From: Apis mellifera
Lineage: Eukaryota; Arthropoda; Insecta; Hymenoptera; Apidae
Direction: 5' to 3'
Length of the DNA stretch: 64,000 nucleotides
Assembly: GCF_003254395.2 (NCBI RefSeq)
Contig: NC_037651.1
Span: forward strand, 5,941,001-6,005,000
Shown here: piece after piece, positions 12,801 through 25,062 of the stretch
How positions within the stretch are numbered: the first letter of the stretch is position 1
Layout of the letters: each line of letters begins with the position of its first letter
Translations under genes and position numbers: made by a program
Notes under the pieces: generated by a model
The model's input: only the letters and a program-made list of their open reading frames with translations
Told to the model about the DNA's origin: nothing
Database searches by the model: none

Positions 12801-15704
12801 GAGTACCAAATGATGAATTACATTTTGGAGAAAAATGGTTTCATGGTAAATTAGCAAGAGGAAGAGAAGAAGCAGAAGAATTATTACGACGTTATTCACA
12901 TCTTAGCGATGGAACATTTTTAGTTCGACAATGCGTTACATTTGTAGGTGATTATTGTCTTTCTTTTTGGCGCAAAGGCAAAGTAAATCATTGTCGTATT
13001 AAACTCAAACAAGAAATGGGACAAACGCAATATTATCTTATTGATACAAATTGTTTTGATAGTTTGTATAGTTTAATTACATATTACCGCAGTCATCCAT
13101 TAAGAAGTCAAGTAAGAATGAACAATATTTTAAATAATAATTATCTTTGTTGTTGTTTTCATAATGTTGTTTTATTGATTTACAAATATTCTAAATAAAA
13201 CGAATAGGAATTTTTAATCACACTTCAAGAACCAGTTCCGCAACCAAATAAACATGAAGAAAAAGAATGGTGGCATGCAGAATGTACTCGAACTTTAGCT
13301 GAAGAAATGTTAAAACGAATTCCTACAGATGGTGCATTTTTAGTAAGACCAAGTGAAAAAGAAAATAATTCTTATGCTATATCTTTTAGGTAAAATATTT
13401 TAAAATATTAATTATTATTCTTTGAAGTTTTATTGTTTTTTTTTCTTTTTTTTTTTTTTTTTTTTTGTCATTTCAGAGCAGAAAATAAAATTAAGCATTG
13501 CAGAATTAAATTAGAAGGACGTCTGTATACTATTGGTACTGTACAATTTGAAAGTTTGGTTGAATTAGTTAATTATTATGAAAGACATCCATTATATAAA
13601 AAAATCAAATTAAGTCATCCTGTAAATGAAGATGTTATTAGAAAAATAGAACTGGTATATAGTTTTATATTTTATATTTTTGATATTAAATAATTTTTTT
13701 GACATATAAATTTGTCAAATTTTTTTTATTTCATAGGATATAGATGATGGGTCTGTTTATGGTATTCCTGGTTATATGGATCCTACTAGTTTTACTTCGA
13801 AAGTAAGATTTGATAAATAATTCATAAATTATATAAAAATATTATATAAAATAAAATAATGAGTTATGTAAATAAGATAATAATAAGATAATAAGTTATA
13901 TAAAATCTTAATTTATTTTAAAGGTAACTGTAAAAGCTATATATGATTATAAAGCAAGAAGGGATGATGAATTAACATTAGTAAAACATGCTATAATAAC
14001 AAACGTACATCGACAAAGTGGTGGTTGGTGGCGAGGAGATTATGGTGGTAAAAAACAACATTGGTTTCCTGCTAGTTATGTAGAAGAAATAAAACCACAA
14101 GATAATCAAGGAGATGTAAATTATTTTATTTTATAATTTTAGATATTATTAAATAAAGCATTAAATATATTTATATATTTATTTTTATTTTCAGTCAGCA
14201 GATTCTATGATGTTTGGTAGTCTACAGAAAGGTTCATTAGATATTATGGGTGCTGTTGTTGAATTAAGAGTAGGAGGAAGACCTGATTTAAAATGGATAT
14301 TAAGAATACAAAATCCTAGTATGTGTTCAGTATTTGAAGTAGCAACTTCTTCAGAAGATACAGCATTAGAATGGATGTCCAGTATTAAAGAAACTGCTCA
14401 AAATGCCAGTGTTAGAGTAAATATATAAACTTTTATATTTTTAAAGAAATAGTAATAATATTTGAATTTAAATAATCATTAATTATTATAACATTTTTAT
14501 ATTATCACATAAATCATTTTTTTTTTTTTAGGAGAATCAACATAAAGAAATGGAACGTGCATGGAGAATTGCTAAAGAAATGTCTAATCTAATAGTTTAC
14601 TGCAGATCTGTTGCATTCAATTTAGATAGAATAAAAACAAAAGGTTTTACATTTAATGAAATGAGTAGCTTTCCTGAAACTAAAGCTGAAAAACTTATGT
14701 GTCAACAAGAAAACAAATTTTTTATAAAATATCATCAGGTAAATTAAATAAATATAAAATTATAATATAAAATTTAATTTTCAAATTAAAAAAATAAAAA
14801 TATTTACAATTATAATTTTATAGATTCAATTTAGTAGAGTATATCCTAAAGGACAACGAATTGATTCATCAAATTATAATCCCGTACCAATGTGGAATGC
14901 TGGTTGTCAGATGGTAGCATTGAATTATCAAACTGGTGATAAATCAATGCAACTTAATCAAGCCAAATTTAAAGAAAATGGGAATTGTGGTTACATTTTA
15001 AAACCGGAATTTATGTTTAGAGATGATTTTAATCCATATGATAAAAATTGTTTATATGGAGTAGAATCACTTAAGTTTATTTTAAAAGTTATTGGTGCAA
15101 GGCATTTAATTCGATCAGGAAGAGGTATAGCTAGTCCTTTTGTTGAAATTGAAATAATAGGAGCAGATTTTGATTCTGGTACAAAATTAACAACAAGAAC
15201 AATACGTAAGCATGAAAATTTTATATATTAAAACATTTTGATATATAAATAATAATTAAATTAATATTATAGCTGATAATGGATTCAATCCTATGTGGAA
15301 TGAATCTTGTGAATTTGAAGTTTTTAATCCATATTTCGCATTCATACGATTTGTTGTGCAAGATGAAGATATGTTTGGTGATAGTAATTTTATTGGACAA
15401 GCCACTTATCCTGTATGTATTATATAAAATTATTATTATTTTTAAATTAATATTTATTTTTAATTCGTAATTCGTTAAGGTGCGATGTCTACGATCAGGA
15501 TATAGAAGTGTTCCATTACAAAATAATTATAGTGAAGATCTTGAACTCGCATCATTATTAATACATCTTCGAATTATATCTTCAGTAAGTATAGAATTCT
15601 AATTTTATTATTCTATTCAATTCTATTATTTTTTCAAACGTATTTTTTTCTATTATAAATTATAAAATTTATGATCATTATAGGTACATTCTCATAATTT
15701 GTAA
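9865..15704 (+). CDS. PLCG1: Phospholipase C gamma (Drosophila small wing orthologue)
   Basis: Hydrolyses PIP2 to IP3 and diacylglycerol downstream of receptor tyrosine kinases. Eighteen exons join in frame to 1191 residues: 9865-10039, 10933-11082, 11160-11298, 11376-11538, 11611-11924, 12013-12219, 12292-12712, 12800-13111, 13208-13389, 13477-13654, 13737-13802, 13924-14115, 14195-14416, 14532-14738, 14824-15205, 15273-15412, 15480-15584, 15684-15704. The domain order matches vertebrate PLCG: N-terminal PH, EF hands, and the X box with both catalytic histidines (SSHNT near residue 312 and FHGHT near 356). Then come a split PH, the N-SH2 (FLVRQ, the key Arg kept), the C-SH2 (FLVRPS), an SH3 (VKAIYDYKARRDDELTL to GGWWRGDYGGKKQHWFP), the second PH half, the Y box (MSSFPETKAE, FSRVYPKGQR) and a C2 domain. 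The family-typical C-terminus NNYSEDLELASLLI is present. The gene looks complete and intact. Confidence 0.97.
10261..10660 (+). pseudogene. Possible decayed coding relic in PLC gamma intron 1
   Basis: Inside intron 1 (10040-10932) the sequence is less AT-rich than typical introns here. It shows short open blocks that look protein-like but are broken by stops and a frame change. Examples are HGYEDISTAKMGKILSEDT at about 10294-10350, GQKPEGKVLVNNVYG at about 10351-10395 in another frame, and a 35-codon frame at about 10547-10655. There are no splice sites joining them to PLC gamma, whose exons 1 and 2 fit together without it. I do not recognise a source gene. It may be only a less AT-rich intron patch. 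Confidence 0.25.
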
Positions 15705-16196
15705 AATAATACAAAATTACAAGTTTTGAAATATTTGAAGATGCACATTAAAAATGAGATAGGTAATAATTCAAAACATGAAATAATTATTTATTTATAG
15801 TATTATATAATAGCCTTTTTACATAAATTTTACATACAAATTTTTACATAAATTTTATTGTTTTAGATTATCACTTAATATGAATATTATTTAAAAAAAA
15901 ACTAAAAATGATATATTTTAATCAAAATTTAAAATCAATTAAAATATTGCTATAGAAGACTGCTTATAAGGATTTAAATTTTAAATGAAATCAATATTAC
16001 AAATAAATATATTTTTTTCTTATAAACATAATTATATAGATAATTCAGAAATATTATAAATATAAACAAATTATATAAACAGATAATATAAAAAAAAAAT
16101 AATTGCCACAGTATTGAAAAACTAGATATTAAACAAAATTAAATATGAAAAACTAAAAAATGCAATATCTTTAAAAACGTGACATATTAACATATT

Positions 16197-16300
16197 AATA
16201 TATGATTATAAAGCAAGAAAGAATGATGAATTAATGTTAGTTAATTAATGATGAATTAAAACATGCTATAATAACAAACGTATATCGACAAAGATGGTGA
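16197..16300 (+). pseudogene. Decayed partial copy of PLC gamma SH3 exon
   Basis: The stretch repeats part of PLC gamma exon 12 (13937-14025) almost base for base: TATGATTATAAAGCAAGAA, then GATGATGAATTA-like sequence. After a short insertion containing stops comes ACATGCTATAATAACAAACG, then ATCGACAAAG. The copy has point changes, an insertion of roughly 18 bases and in-frame stops, and neither splice site is preserved. It lies 0.5 kb downstream of the gene in the same orientation. It is a dead partial segmental duplication, not an exon. Confidence 0.8.
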
Positions 16301-16420
16301 AATATTTGTAATATGAAAAGATTTTAAAGAAATCTTTTTTGTTAATATATATTACTATTTAATTTATAGTTCATGTATAAGATATATATGAATTATAAAA
16401 AAAATTAATGCGATTTAGAA

Positions 16421-16447
<27 letters not shown>
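16421..16447. repeat. Poly-T tract
   Basis: Twenty-seven consecutive T bases, read directly from the sequence. Confidence 0.9.
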
Positions 16448-16451
<4 letters not shown>

Positions 16452-16923
16452 AAAAAATAATATATGTAATACAAATATAATTCAAGTATAATTCAAGTAA
16501 ATATCTTTAAATTGTTATTATAGATATATCTTTTTTTCATTAAGTTTTTATTAAAAGTAAAAAAAAGTAGATATAAATAATTTTTATATCTACTTTATAT
16601 AAACTATATTTTAGACTGAAATAATATGCACAATACGCTTTTAATTTTTTTCATTAGAGAGATATTTCAATATGAATACTATTTATTATTTCAAAGATAC
16701 ATAATAATATAGAAAAAAATTAACAATGAGAGGCTGATTATTAAATGAATACAAATATTTGTATTATTTTTCATATCAAATCATAAATTATGGCTTATAT
16801 GAAATGAGATATAAATCTACATATTGTCAGGTAACGTATCATAAAATTATATAGTTTTTTTTTAACAAATATAAAAAATTATTATTTTCCATTTTTTTGC
16901 TTTTTTTATATATAAAATGTAAT

Positions 16924-16927
<4 letters not shown>

Positions 16928-16959
<32 letters not shown>
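16928..16959. repeat. (TA)n microsatellite
   Basis: Uninterrupted TA dinucleotides for about 16 units. Confidence 0.9.
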
Positions 16960-16962
<3 letters not shown>

Positions 16963-17340
16963 CTAAAAAATTTTTTATCGCGTTGTTCCTATTAATTACA
17001 ATATAAATTTTTATATTTAAAAATAGTATTATTATAACTACTTGTTCTTTCAAACAAGACTTTTCGAAATCTTGTTCTTTCAAATAAGATATTTCGAATA
17101 ATAAATATGAGAATTTTTAATATAATTTTGTATGGTATTTGTATGAGCATATACTTATATTCTTTATGATTTTGTATCATGGATTATAGTAAATAATTTT
17201 ATTTTGATTTTAATTAATATGAGATTTAATTAATATGTATATGATTTTTTATGTAATTTGTCTTTTTTATAAATATGTGTTATATTTAGACAAATTTTTA
17301 GCTAGTATGTTTTTATTTTATAATTGATGATTCAAATATA

Positions 17341-17892
17341 TATAGAGTGTTCCAAAAATATTGAAACATCCTTAAATAGAAAATTCCTGAGATAATTCCA
17401 GCAACATTTTTTTTTTTTTTGTAAAACTTTTAATAAATTTATAGTTATAAATTTATTAATGAGTTATTAATAAAAAAGATTAGCAATCATAAAGTACGTA
17501 ATTTAGTTGAACCGCGACAGTAATGTTGACTCCATGTCGTCGATCAAATACAAACAAATACAAGCAATATATATCGTAAAAAATATGTTGAATATGAGAT
17601 ATAATATATAAATATGAATATTTATATAGATAAAAAATTACATCAAATTATATCCAGAAAAACTATAATATTCAATATATCTTCTTCGACATATGTTGTT
17701 TGGATTTATTCGTGCTCGGTAACTGGTACATAGCTTGTTGCAGCTCGATTAAATTACTCTGTGATTAATCAATATTTTTTTGTTAATAACAAAAACCATA
17801 ACGAAAGTTTTTGCAAAAAAAAATATTGTTTGAAATCTTGTTAGAAATCTCCAGTTTATGGATATTTTAACATTTTTAGGACACCTTGTATA
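17341..17892. mobile_element. Foldback MITE, copy 1 (non-autonomous DNA transposon)
   Basis: The ends are imperfect long terminal inverted repeats. The left begins GAGTGTTCCAAAAATATTG and the right end, read on the minus strand, begins AAGGTGTCCTAAAAATGTTA. Similarity extends inward for about 75 bases or more (AAAATTCCTGAGATAATTCC against GGAGATTTCTAACAAGATTTC). The interior is also palindromic: AATATGTTGAATAT on the left mirrors ATATTCAATATATCTTC on the right. TA-rich flanks are compatible with a TA target site. There is no coding capacity. A related copy lies at 21191-21702. Confidence 0.75.
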
Positions 17893-18583
17893 TAACATAA
17901 CAGTGCTATTGGTTAAAATGACATATGTAATAATTAAGATAATAAATTATTCTAATATATGCATATGAAAAATACATATTGATATATTATGTATATTAGA
18001 TGTAATTAATGTTACATATAAACTTTTAAAAATAAAAAATATAAAGTATTAAATATTATTATTTATTTACTTATTTGTTATATATATCTTGTTATATATT
18101 ATCTTTTATCAAAAAAAAATGAATATAAAATTTTTTATACGCGATATCAAATAATCTTAGAATTAAACACAGATATATTTCAAGTATATATATTAAATAA
18201 ATTAATGCTGAAAGTATATTTTTTTTTATTTCTATTTATCTAATAAATTATCTAATAAAATTTTTTTCATTTGTTTCTTTAATACGAGTTTTTTAAAGAT
18301 TTTTTTTGTAAAATTTTTTTAATCATATAGGTATTAATATTTAATATATTTAATTTATATTTTTATTGCTTAATATCAAATTAAAACAAACAATTTATTA
18401 AGTATATATTTTATTAAATGAAATATGACAAAAATATAATATTAATATACAATATTAATTCTAAATGTAAAATTCTGAATAACTAAAAAAAGGAGTATGC
18501 TTTATCATGGATTAAACTTATATATAGAAAATTTGAAAACATGAAATTTTAATTTATATATCTTTTTAACTGTAATAAACAAA

Positions 18584-19432
18584 TTATACACTTTGTTGAA
18601 GATATTGATCAAATAAAAATATAGATAAATGACTACTACTTTCATCAATGAAACGTTTCATATCCCTTATATGACCTGCTAATTCTCGAACACGGTCTGC
18701 TTGTGGTTCTAAAAATTTCTCTTCCATGTAATGAGCAATAGCAGAATCTTGTTTTTTATTTGCCTTTTCATGTATCTTTAGTGCTTGATTTGCAAATGAT
18801 TTTTGAATTTCAAGTGCTGTGGCTAAACTTGCAAATTCATTCAATTCTAAAGTTTTTATCATCTAAAAAAATATGAAATTAGTAATATTTCTTTTTTATT
18901 CTTATATTGTAAATAAATAAAATATATAAATACAGGAGTAAACTTTGGCTCTTGTCCGAAATTCATTGAACCACCTCGTTTAGTAATATATTTAATTAAA
19001 TCAATTCCATTTTCCCACATTTCATCAGAATATTTACGATATAATTTCTTAAATCCTTCACGTTGATTTTCATAATTTCCCAAATAAGTAGACATTAATA
19101 AAAATCGAAAACTGTATTCAATATTACCATATGCATAAGATTGAAGAGGTACTAAAAGTTCATGAATATTTCCATATGTTGCATTACAATTTGATTCAAT
19201 ACCTAAATATAAAAATTTAAATATTCTTATATTTTTATAAATATAAAAAGATAAAAATTTTTTAAGAATAAAATTTATTTATTTTCAAAAATATTAAATA
19301 TTTTAATATATATATGCATTACACACCTATCTCATGTTTTTTTGTAGTACTGCAAAATTTGTTCACTTCATCAGTACAATATTCAGCAGAGGCAGTTGCC
19401 AAAAATATGAATAATATTCCAAGGAACAACAT
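18584..19432 (-). CDS. Fer2LCH: Secreted ferritin light chain (Fer2LCH)
   Basis: Light-chain type subunit of insect secretory ferritin, which stores and transports iron together with the heavy chain encoded next door. Three coding exons on the minus strand (19327-19432, 18934-19202, 18584-18862) join in frame to 217 residues. The start at 19432 opens a signal peptide (MLFLGILFIFLATASA). The four-helix ferritin fold is recognisable, for example in YGNIHELLVPLQSYAYGNIEYSF and RELAGHIRDMKRFI. The C-terminus SHLSIFLFDQYLQ is typical of the family. The ferroxidase glutamates of heavy chains (EREH block) are absent, hence the light-chain call. A 5' UTR intron is implied by an acceptor at 19443 and a donor near 20106. 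No iron-responsive element was found in its leader, unlike the heavy chain. Confidence 0.92.
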
Positions 19433-20106
19433 GTTTTCTGTGCTATCAAACAATAGATAAAATAAAGCATAATTAATGAATACTTATATAATTACATACA
19501 TTAATTATTTATGCCAATTAAATAATATATTTAAGAAATAATATATTTAAGAAATTAATTTAAATATTTAACATTATCTAAAATTATCTAAAATTAATAT
19601 TAGATTTTCTCTTTCTATTTTAATATAATTCGTTAATAAAAGATAATATTTTTAATAATTTCTATTATATATTTCTATATATTTCTATATATATTATATA
19701 TAGACAAATGAAATAATAATTATATTGTTAAATTTTAAATAACATGTACAATTGTTTTTATACTTATAAAAATGTACTAAATTAGTAATAGAAAGGGATA
19801 ATAAAAAAAAAATATGAAAACTCATTTAAAAGTTAAAAAAATTAATATAAATTAAGACTCAAAAAAAAAAAATTACACATTCTTTGCATCAAAGAAAAAT
19901 TGATATTATCTATAGATATCAGATATATTGCACAATGATATTTTCATTGTATTGAAATACGCAATATTTTACATCAAATAAAAAAATTATGTTTAATAAA
20001 AAAATATATTCTTCGCAACTGTATTAATCTCATCTTCTATTTATATATCTAACAAATATAATTATAATATAAAAAATTGAATTTAAATTATCCATTATAT
20101 ACTTAC

Positions 20107-20379
20107 TAAAACGATGTACTTATTTAAGGGAAGTAACGTGAATACTCTCGTTTCGACGTTCTTCCAACAATGAACATTGAACAACACGTTCGTTGGTAGT
20201 TTTCACGAAGTCATAGTCAGCTGATAGGTAAAGCGCATGCGTGATAAGAAAGGGAATAGAAAATTCCAGTTACTCCCCGTCGATTAAAGTACGAATGTAC
20301 ATTTGTTGATCAATTATTAAATGATCGATGGTCGTACATTATATTTAGTTCACGCACGTTCTCTTATCTAGCTTCATTA
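20107..20379. promoter_or_regulatory. Divergent ferritin promoter region
   Basis: Less AT-rich sequence between the presumed first (non-coding) exon of the light-chain gene (ending at a GTAAGT donor on the minus strand at 20106) and the heavy-chain leader. The two transcripts start back to back within about 250 bp, so regulatory elements here are probably shared. I see no unequivocal TATA box for either gene. Confidence 0.5.
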
Positions 20380-20416
20380 AAGCAGCCTTCTATACCAGTG
20401 TGTATAAAGGTTGCTT
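20380..20416 (+). promoter_or_regulatory. Iron-responsive element (IRE) in ferritin heavy-chain 5' UTR
   Basis: A complete IRE can be folded by eye. The hexaloop CAGTGT (20396-20401) closes on a perfect 5-bp upper stem, TATAC with GTATA. The unpaired C bulge is at 20390. The 10-bp lower stem, AAGCAGCCTT with AAGGTTGCTT, contains one G-U wobble. It lies about 70 nt upstream of the start codon of the heavy-chain gene. IRP1 binding here is the established mechanism that blocks ferritin translation at low iron. Confidence 0.93.
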
Positions 20417-20487
20417 CCGAAACAGAGAAAATTAAAAGCACTCTCGCGAATTTTAAAATAATAGCTTTTAATAAATAATTATTAATA

Positions 20488-23400
20488 ATGAAGCTACTTT
20501 ATGTTCTTTTTATTGTTTTCGTTTACATCAATGGATCACTAGGAAATGACAGTGCAACAAGATCATGTAAGTTCATTATTTATTTTACAATATTTATTCT
20601 GAATACATTTATATGAGACATCTATTGAGGTTAGCATGCTATTTTCCGATAGATTTCATTGTTCCCTATTCTGTCCATCTTTAAACAAACTTCTGTATTT
20701 CTAGAAGAGATATCAAATACAGAAATAAGTATTTATTAATATTAATATTTTTAAATCGATATTTAATGATATAAAGATGTTATAGATATAATTTATTCGT
20801 GTTATAATGCAATAACTTAATGCGTATATTCTTTGTAAATAACTTATTTTTCTCAGAATGAATATATCGTCAATTCGCGATATATTAAACATAAAATCTA
20901 TTTTAAATATCAATGTTAGAAATAAAATGATCTTAATAATAAACATTAATGATCCGCGATTATAAATATTAATTTTAAAATTATTTCAATATAAATATAT
21001 ATTTAATACTTTATATAGAATTGCATGTAATTACAAAAGAAAATTATATATGTTATATATTTTTATAAAATATAAATATAATTTTTAATGTAAGGCAATT
21101 CATGCATATTTTCTATTGTTATGAAACTGTATTCGAATATTATTTTCTTTATTTAGATTTATCACAAACATTTACTTTATTAGTCATAATATATCAGTCA
21201 TATAAGATAAAAAATGTTGGAATTTCCGTAAATTGGAGATTTCTGAATAATTTCAAACATCATTTCCTTTGCAAAAACTTTCATTACAGCTTTGTTAACG
21301 AAGTATTAACAAAAAAACACTAGATAATAAAACGTATGGTCTAGAGCCACGACAATACATTGGTTATATGCCGCCAATCAAACATGAATAATCCAAGCAA
21401 TATATGTTGTAGAAAATATGTTGAATATAAGATTTAATATAAATATAAATACGAAGAAAACTACAATATTCAATATATCTTCAACATATGTTGCTTGAAT
21501 TTATTCACATTCTGTCGCCGGTACATAATTTATGCTATTATCACGGTTCAATTAGTGCTATATGCTCCGTGATTGGCCAATGTTTTTTTGTTAATAACTC
21601 ATAGACAAAGTCATAACGAAAGTTATAAAAAATATTATTTGAAATTATCTCAGAAATTTTTAGTTTACGGATTCTAATATTTTTGGGACATTTCTGTATA
21701 TCATTTTATTATCATTATTTGCATTTATTAAAAAATTTTTATACAATTTTATATAATTTTATATAAATTATTAAATTTATAATATTATTTCTAAAGTTAT
21801 TTTTTAATTTTTTTATTTATTGAATTATTTATTATTTATTATTTATTATTTATTATTTATATATTGCATGTATATTTCTTTGTTTCATATGTTACAATAA
21901 ATATTTCAAATAGTTTAGAATCATCTTATCTATATAATTTCTATATTTAATGTGAGATATTATACATTACTCTATTGACCTAATTGAAGATTATCAAATT
22001 ATCACTTTATATGCATGGATAACAATAAAATTTTAATATAAAATCATTTTTTATGATTTATTATTATTATTAATTATCAATATTATAATCATTAAAATAA
22101 AATTTTTTGATATTATATAAAATTTATTAATAAAATAATTTAATAAAAAATAAGTTTTAATTTCTTATTATAATATAATAATTTATATTATTTTTATATA
22201 ATATTATTTTATATATATTTCTATATTATTATATATATTTATATTTTATATATTTGTGTATTTGTAATTTTTTTATTTTCAGAAAATTGTATTAAGATAT
22301 GTATATATATATATATATATATACATACATATATATACATATTTGATTTATAATTTTTACATTTCACAATAACTAACAGAATTTCATAATTCTAGCCTGT
22401 TAATTACTAACCATTATTGACAATCTTATTTGTACAATGATAACATTTGATAAGCTTTACGTGACAATATAAACGTATTGATTACTGCATATTCTAAAGT
22501 CCACACTTAATATGAGTGTACTGTACATATTGTTCGGAGAAGTCAGATAATTTAATCAAAACTACTTCATCAACTATATCATCAACTTCCTTTTCTATTG
22601 TCATAAAATAGATTTTTATTTCTATTTTAGCTAGAAATATTCAATTCTCACTTACAATTTTATTTTATTGTTTATTTCTCATAAACAATAAAAATAATTT
22701 TTTATTTCATTTTTTATTATTCTTATATTATATAATTTTAAACTAATGTACTAATGATTAATTATATTAAATTATCAAGAGAAATTAAAGATATTATTGA
22801 AAATTAAATAATAAACATTTTTTATACATGTAACAGAATTTTTATCTTAAATAAAAAGTTTTATTACATTTAATAAAAAAAAAAAGTTATAGTTATTTTA
22901 TCTATCTTTAATTCCAACATTTAATTAATTTAATAGCATTGCATTTATATGTTGCAATAATATTTTAATAATAGTATAACATATTTTCTGAAAATCATTA
23001 TTACTTTATTTTCTTTGAATCTATTATTGAATCTAATTATGTTATTTAATATTTTAATAAAATTATATTTTTATATTTTTTTATCAATAATGAATTTTAT
23101 TTTTATTAATATTAGGTATAATAAGTAATATAGCTGCTGATGAAAATGCGACAAAACATTGGTTGGATATGGATAAAAATTGTATTAAAAGCTTGGAATC
23201 TCAGGTGAATGTTGAAATTAAAGCTGCAATGACTTATCTTGCAATGGTAATTAAATTTTTTTTTTATTTTATGATGTATTTTATGTATTAATAATATTGC
23301 ACTTATTTATTTTTTATTTTTTATTTTAGGGTGCTCATTTTGCTCTTGATGTAATTAATCGACCTGGATTCAGCAAATTCTTTTTTGAATCTGCTACAGA

Positions 23401-23993
23401 AGAAAGAGAACATGCAATAAAAGTTCTTGAATATTTATTAATGCGTGGTCAATTAACTAATATTAATGAGGATAATGTTCTTTTAAGATTTCCTTTGGTA
23501 TATATTTAAAATATATTACTATTTCAATTTATGCAATTTTTATATTATGCAACTTATATTATGTATTTTAATTTTAATTTGATTATTGAATTAGATATAC
23601 ATGTATAAAAAAATATTTAATTATTATTTTTTTTAGGAAGCAGAGATTGAGAATTGGAACAGTGGCTATAAAGCCTTGAAAAAAGCTCTTAAATTAGAAA
23701 CAAGTGTTACAAAAAGAATTCGTGAATTAATTAAAACATGTGAACATCCAAATGATATAAATTTAGTTGATTATCATGTAAGTTATAATATTATATGTTT
23801 TAAGTTTATTTTATTTTAATGAATTATTTAATTTCAGTTGGTAGATTATCTCACTGGAGAATTTTTAACTGAACAATATAAAGGACAGCGTGATCTTGCT
23901 GGTAAAATTTCATCTTTAGGTAAAATGATACAAACACATGGAATGTTAGGAGAGTTTCTATTTGATAAAAAACTTTTAAACAATGAAATTTAA
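20488..23993 (+). CDS. Fer1HCH: Secreted ferritin heavy chain (Fer1HCH)
   Basis: Ferroxidase-active subunit of secretory ferritin; oxidises Fe(II) and loads the mineral core. Five coding exons (20488-20566, 23116-23246, 23330-23497, 23637-23777, 23838-23993) give 224 residues. A signal peptide (MKLLYVLFIVFVYINGSLG) routes it to the secretory pathway. Ferroxidase-centre residues are visible: Glu and Tyr in NVEIKAAMTYLAMG, the two Glu and His in ATEEREHA, the Glu in LKLETSVTKRI, and Gln in TGEFLTEQYKGQRDLAGK. The C-terminus HGMLGEFLFDKKL is typical. A Cys-containing N-terminal extension (about residues 27-48) is as in other insect secreted ferritins. The first intron is 2.5 kb and holds a foldback MITE. 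Translation is expected to be iron-regulated through the IRE at 20380-20416. Confidence 0.96.
21191..21702. mobile_element. Foldback MITE, copy 2, in ferritin heavy-chain intron 1
   Basis: The two halves are long imperfect inverted repeats. GAGATTTCTGAATAATTTCA on the left mirrors AAATTTCTGAGATAATTTCA read from the right end. GTATTAACAAAAAAACAC mirrors GTTATTAACAAAAAAACAT. The centre folds too: ATATGTTGTAGAAAATATG against ATATCTTCAACATATGTTG. The right end (TTTTTGGGACATTTCTGTATAT) resembles the copy at 17341-17892, and the inner sequences of the two copies align. It is inserted 0.6 kb into the intron. No coding capacity. Confidence 0.75.
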
Positions 23994-25062
23994 TTGTATT
24001 TGAAGCAAAAAAAATTTACTTCAATAAGTGAAATTATGACCATATTTAAAATAAAGTATATAACTTCATTTAATTTAGTTTTAAGTTAGTATGTGACAGA
24101 TATAAATTTTTTTCTGCATAAAATATTTTTCTAAATATGGTCTGTAAAATAGATATATAAAGAACTCTGTTTATAAATGTTTGTTAAACTATAATAAATA
24201 TATTACTCTTACGAAATAAATATTTTAAGATTCATACAAATATTGTTTTAATTTTTCGTTATTATTCTTAAATAAAAAAAAATTCTTTTATAATGTAATC
24301 TATTTGTGACATTTTCATAATTTAATAATAATAAATTTTAATTTTTATGAAAATTTTGTATATTCATTTTATCCAATCGTAATATATTATGTAATATATT
24401 TAAGAGATTAATGAGAAAGATTTATAGCTTTCATATAAATTTTATATTAATATTATTAATAATATTATTTGTAAAAGGAAAATATATTAAAAATGTTTTA
24501 ATAAATTATTATGAATATAATTATTTTTAATATAATTTAAAACGTTTTAATATATATAATGTATTATATATAATGTATAATATTTAATTTTTTAACCTCT
24601 TATAATAGAGAGCGCTGTTAACTATGAATTTTTACTTTTTAATGGAGTTGACTATCTTGTAATCTTTTTGATATATGTGATTTTACATTCAGACCAATCA
24701 GAAGAACGAATGCTCAAATTCGTTATTTTAAAATTGAACTGAAAGTACGACGTGTTTGTAGCTTATATTTTAATTTTTAAACGTATGTATTAATTGTTAT
24801 TATTTTATATATATAATTATTTGAAATATTTAAATATTTGAATTTAAATTATACTTCTATTGAATAATATATTATTTATCTTCATAAAATATTAATTAAT
24901 TATGAATTCTTTATACTAAATTACTTTTTTATTTAAATATTGTTTATAAAATATAGAAATATTTTATAAATTTTTATATAATTTTTTATGTGATAGATTG
25001 ATTCAATAAGTAAATTTTAAATTATTATTTATATTATTTTTAATTATAGGTAATATTTGAGG
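23994..25062. other. Ferritin 3' UTR and aurora promoter / 5' UTR
   Basis: This AT-rich spacer separates two co-oriented genes. A CCAAT box (AGACCAATCAG) is at 24691-24701. The leader of the aurora gene probably starts shortly after it and contains a 5' UTR intron: donor AC/GTATGT at 24783, acceptor TATAG at 25045-25049, just ahead of the coding start. CCAAT boxes are common in cell-cycle gene promoters, which suits an aurora kinase. Confidence 0.45.

Larger units (their letters stand above)
15705..18583. other. Repeat-bearing intergenic region
   Basis: A convergent gap between PLC gamma and ferritin light chain. It holds a decayed PLC gamma exon copy (16197-16300), a 27-base T run (16421-16447), a TA microsatellite (16928-16959) and a foldback MITE (17341-17892). 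The rest is AT-rich with no coding signal; the ends will include both 3' UTRs. Short open frames around 16862-17180 are low-complexity artefacts. Confidence 0.6.

Noticed and set aside
20107..20200. Iron-responsive element in the ferritin light-chain leader
   Set aside because: No CAGTG loop on the minus strand; the nearest CAATGT does not have pairing flanks.
21102..21323. 73-codon open frame in ferritin heavy-chain intron 1
   Set aside because: Overlaps the left arm of the foldback MITE; no domain and no splice context.
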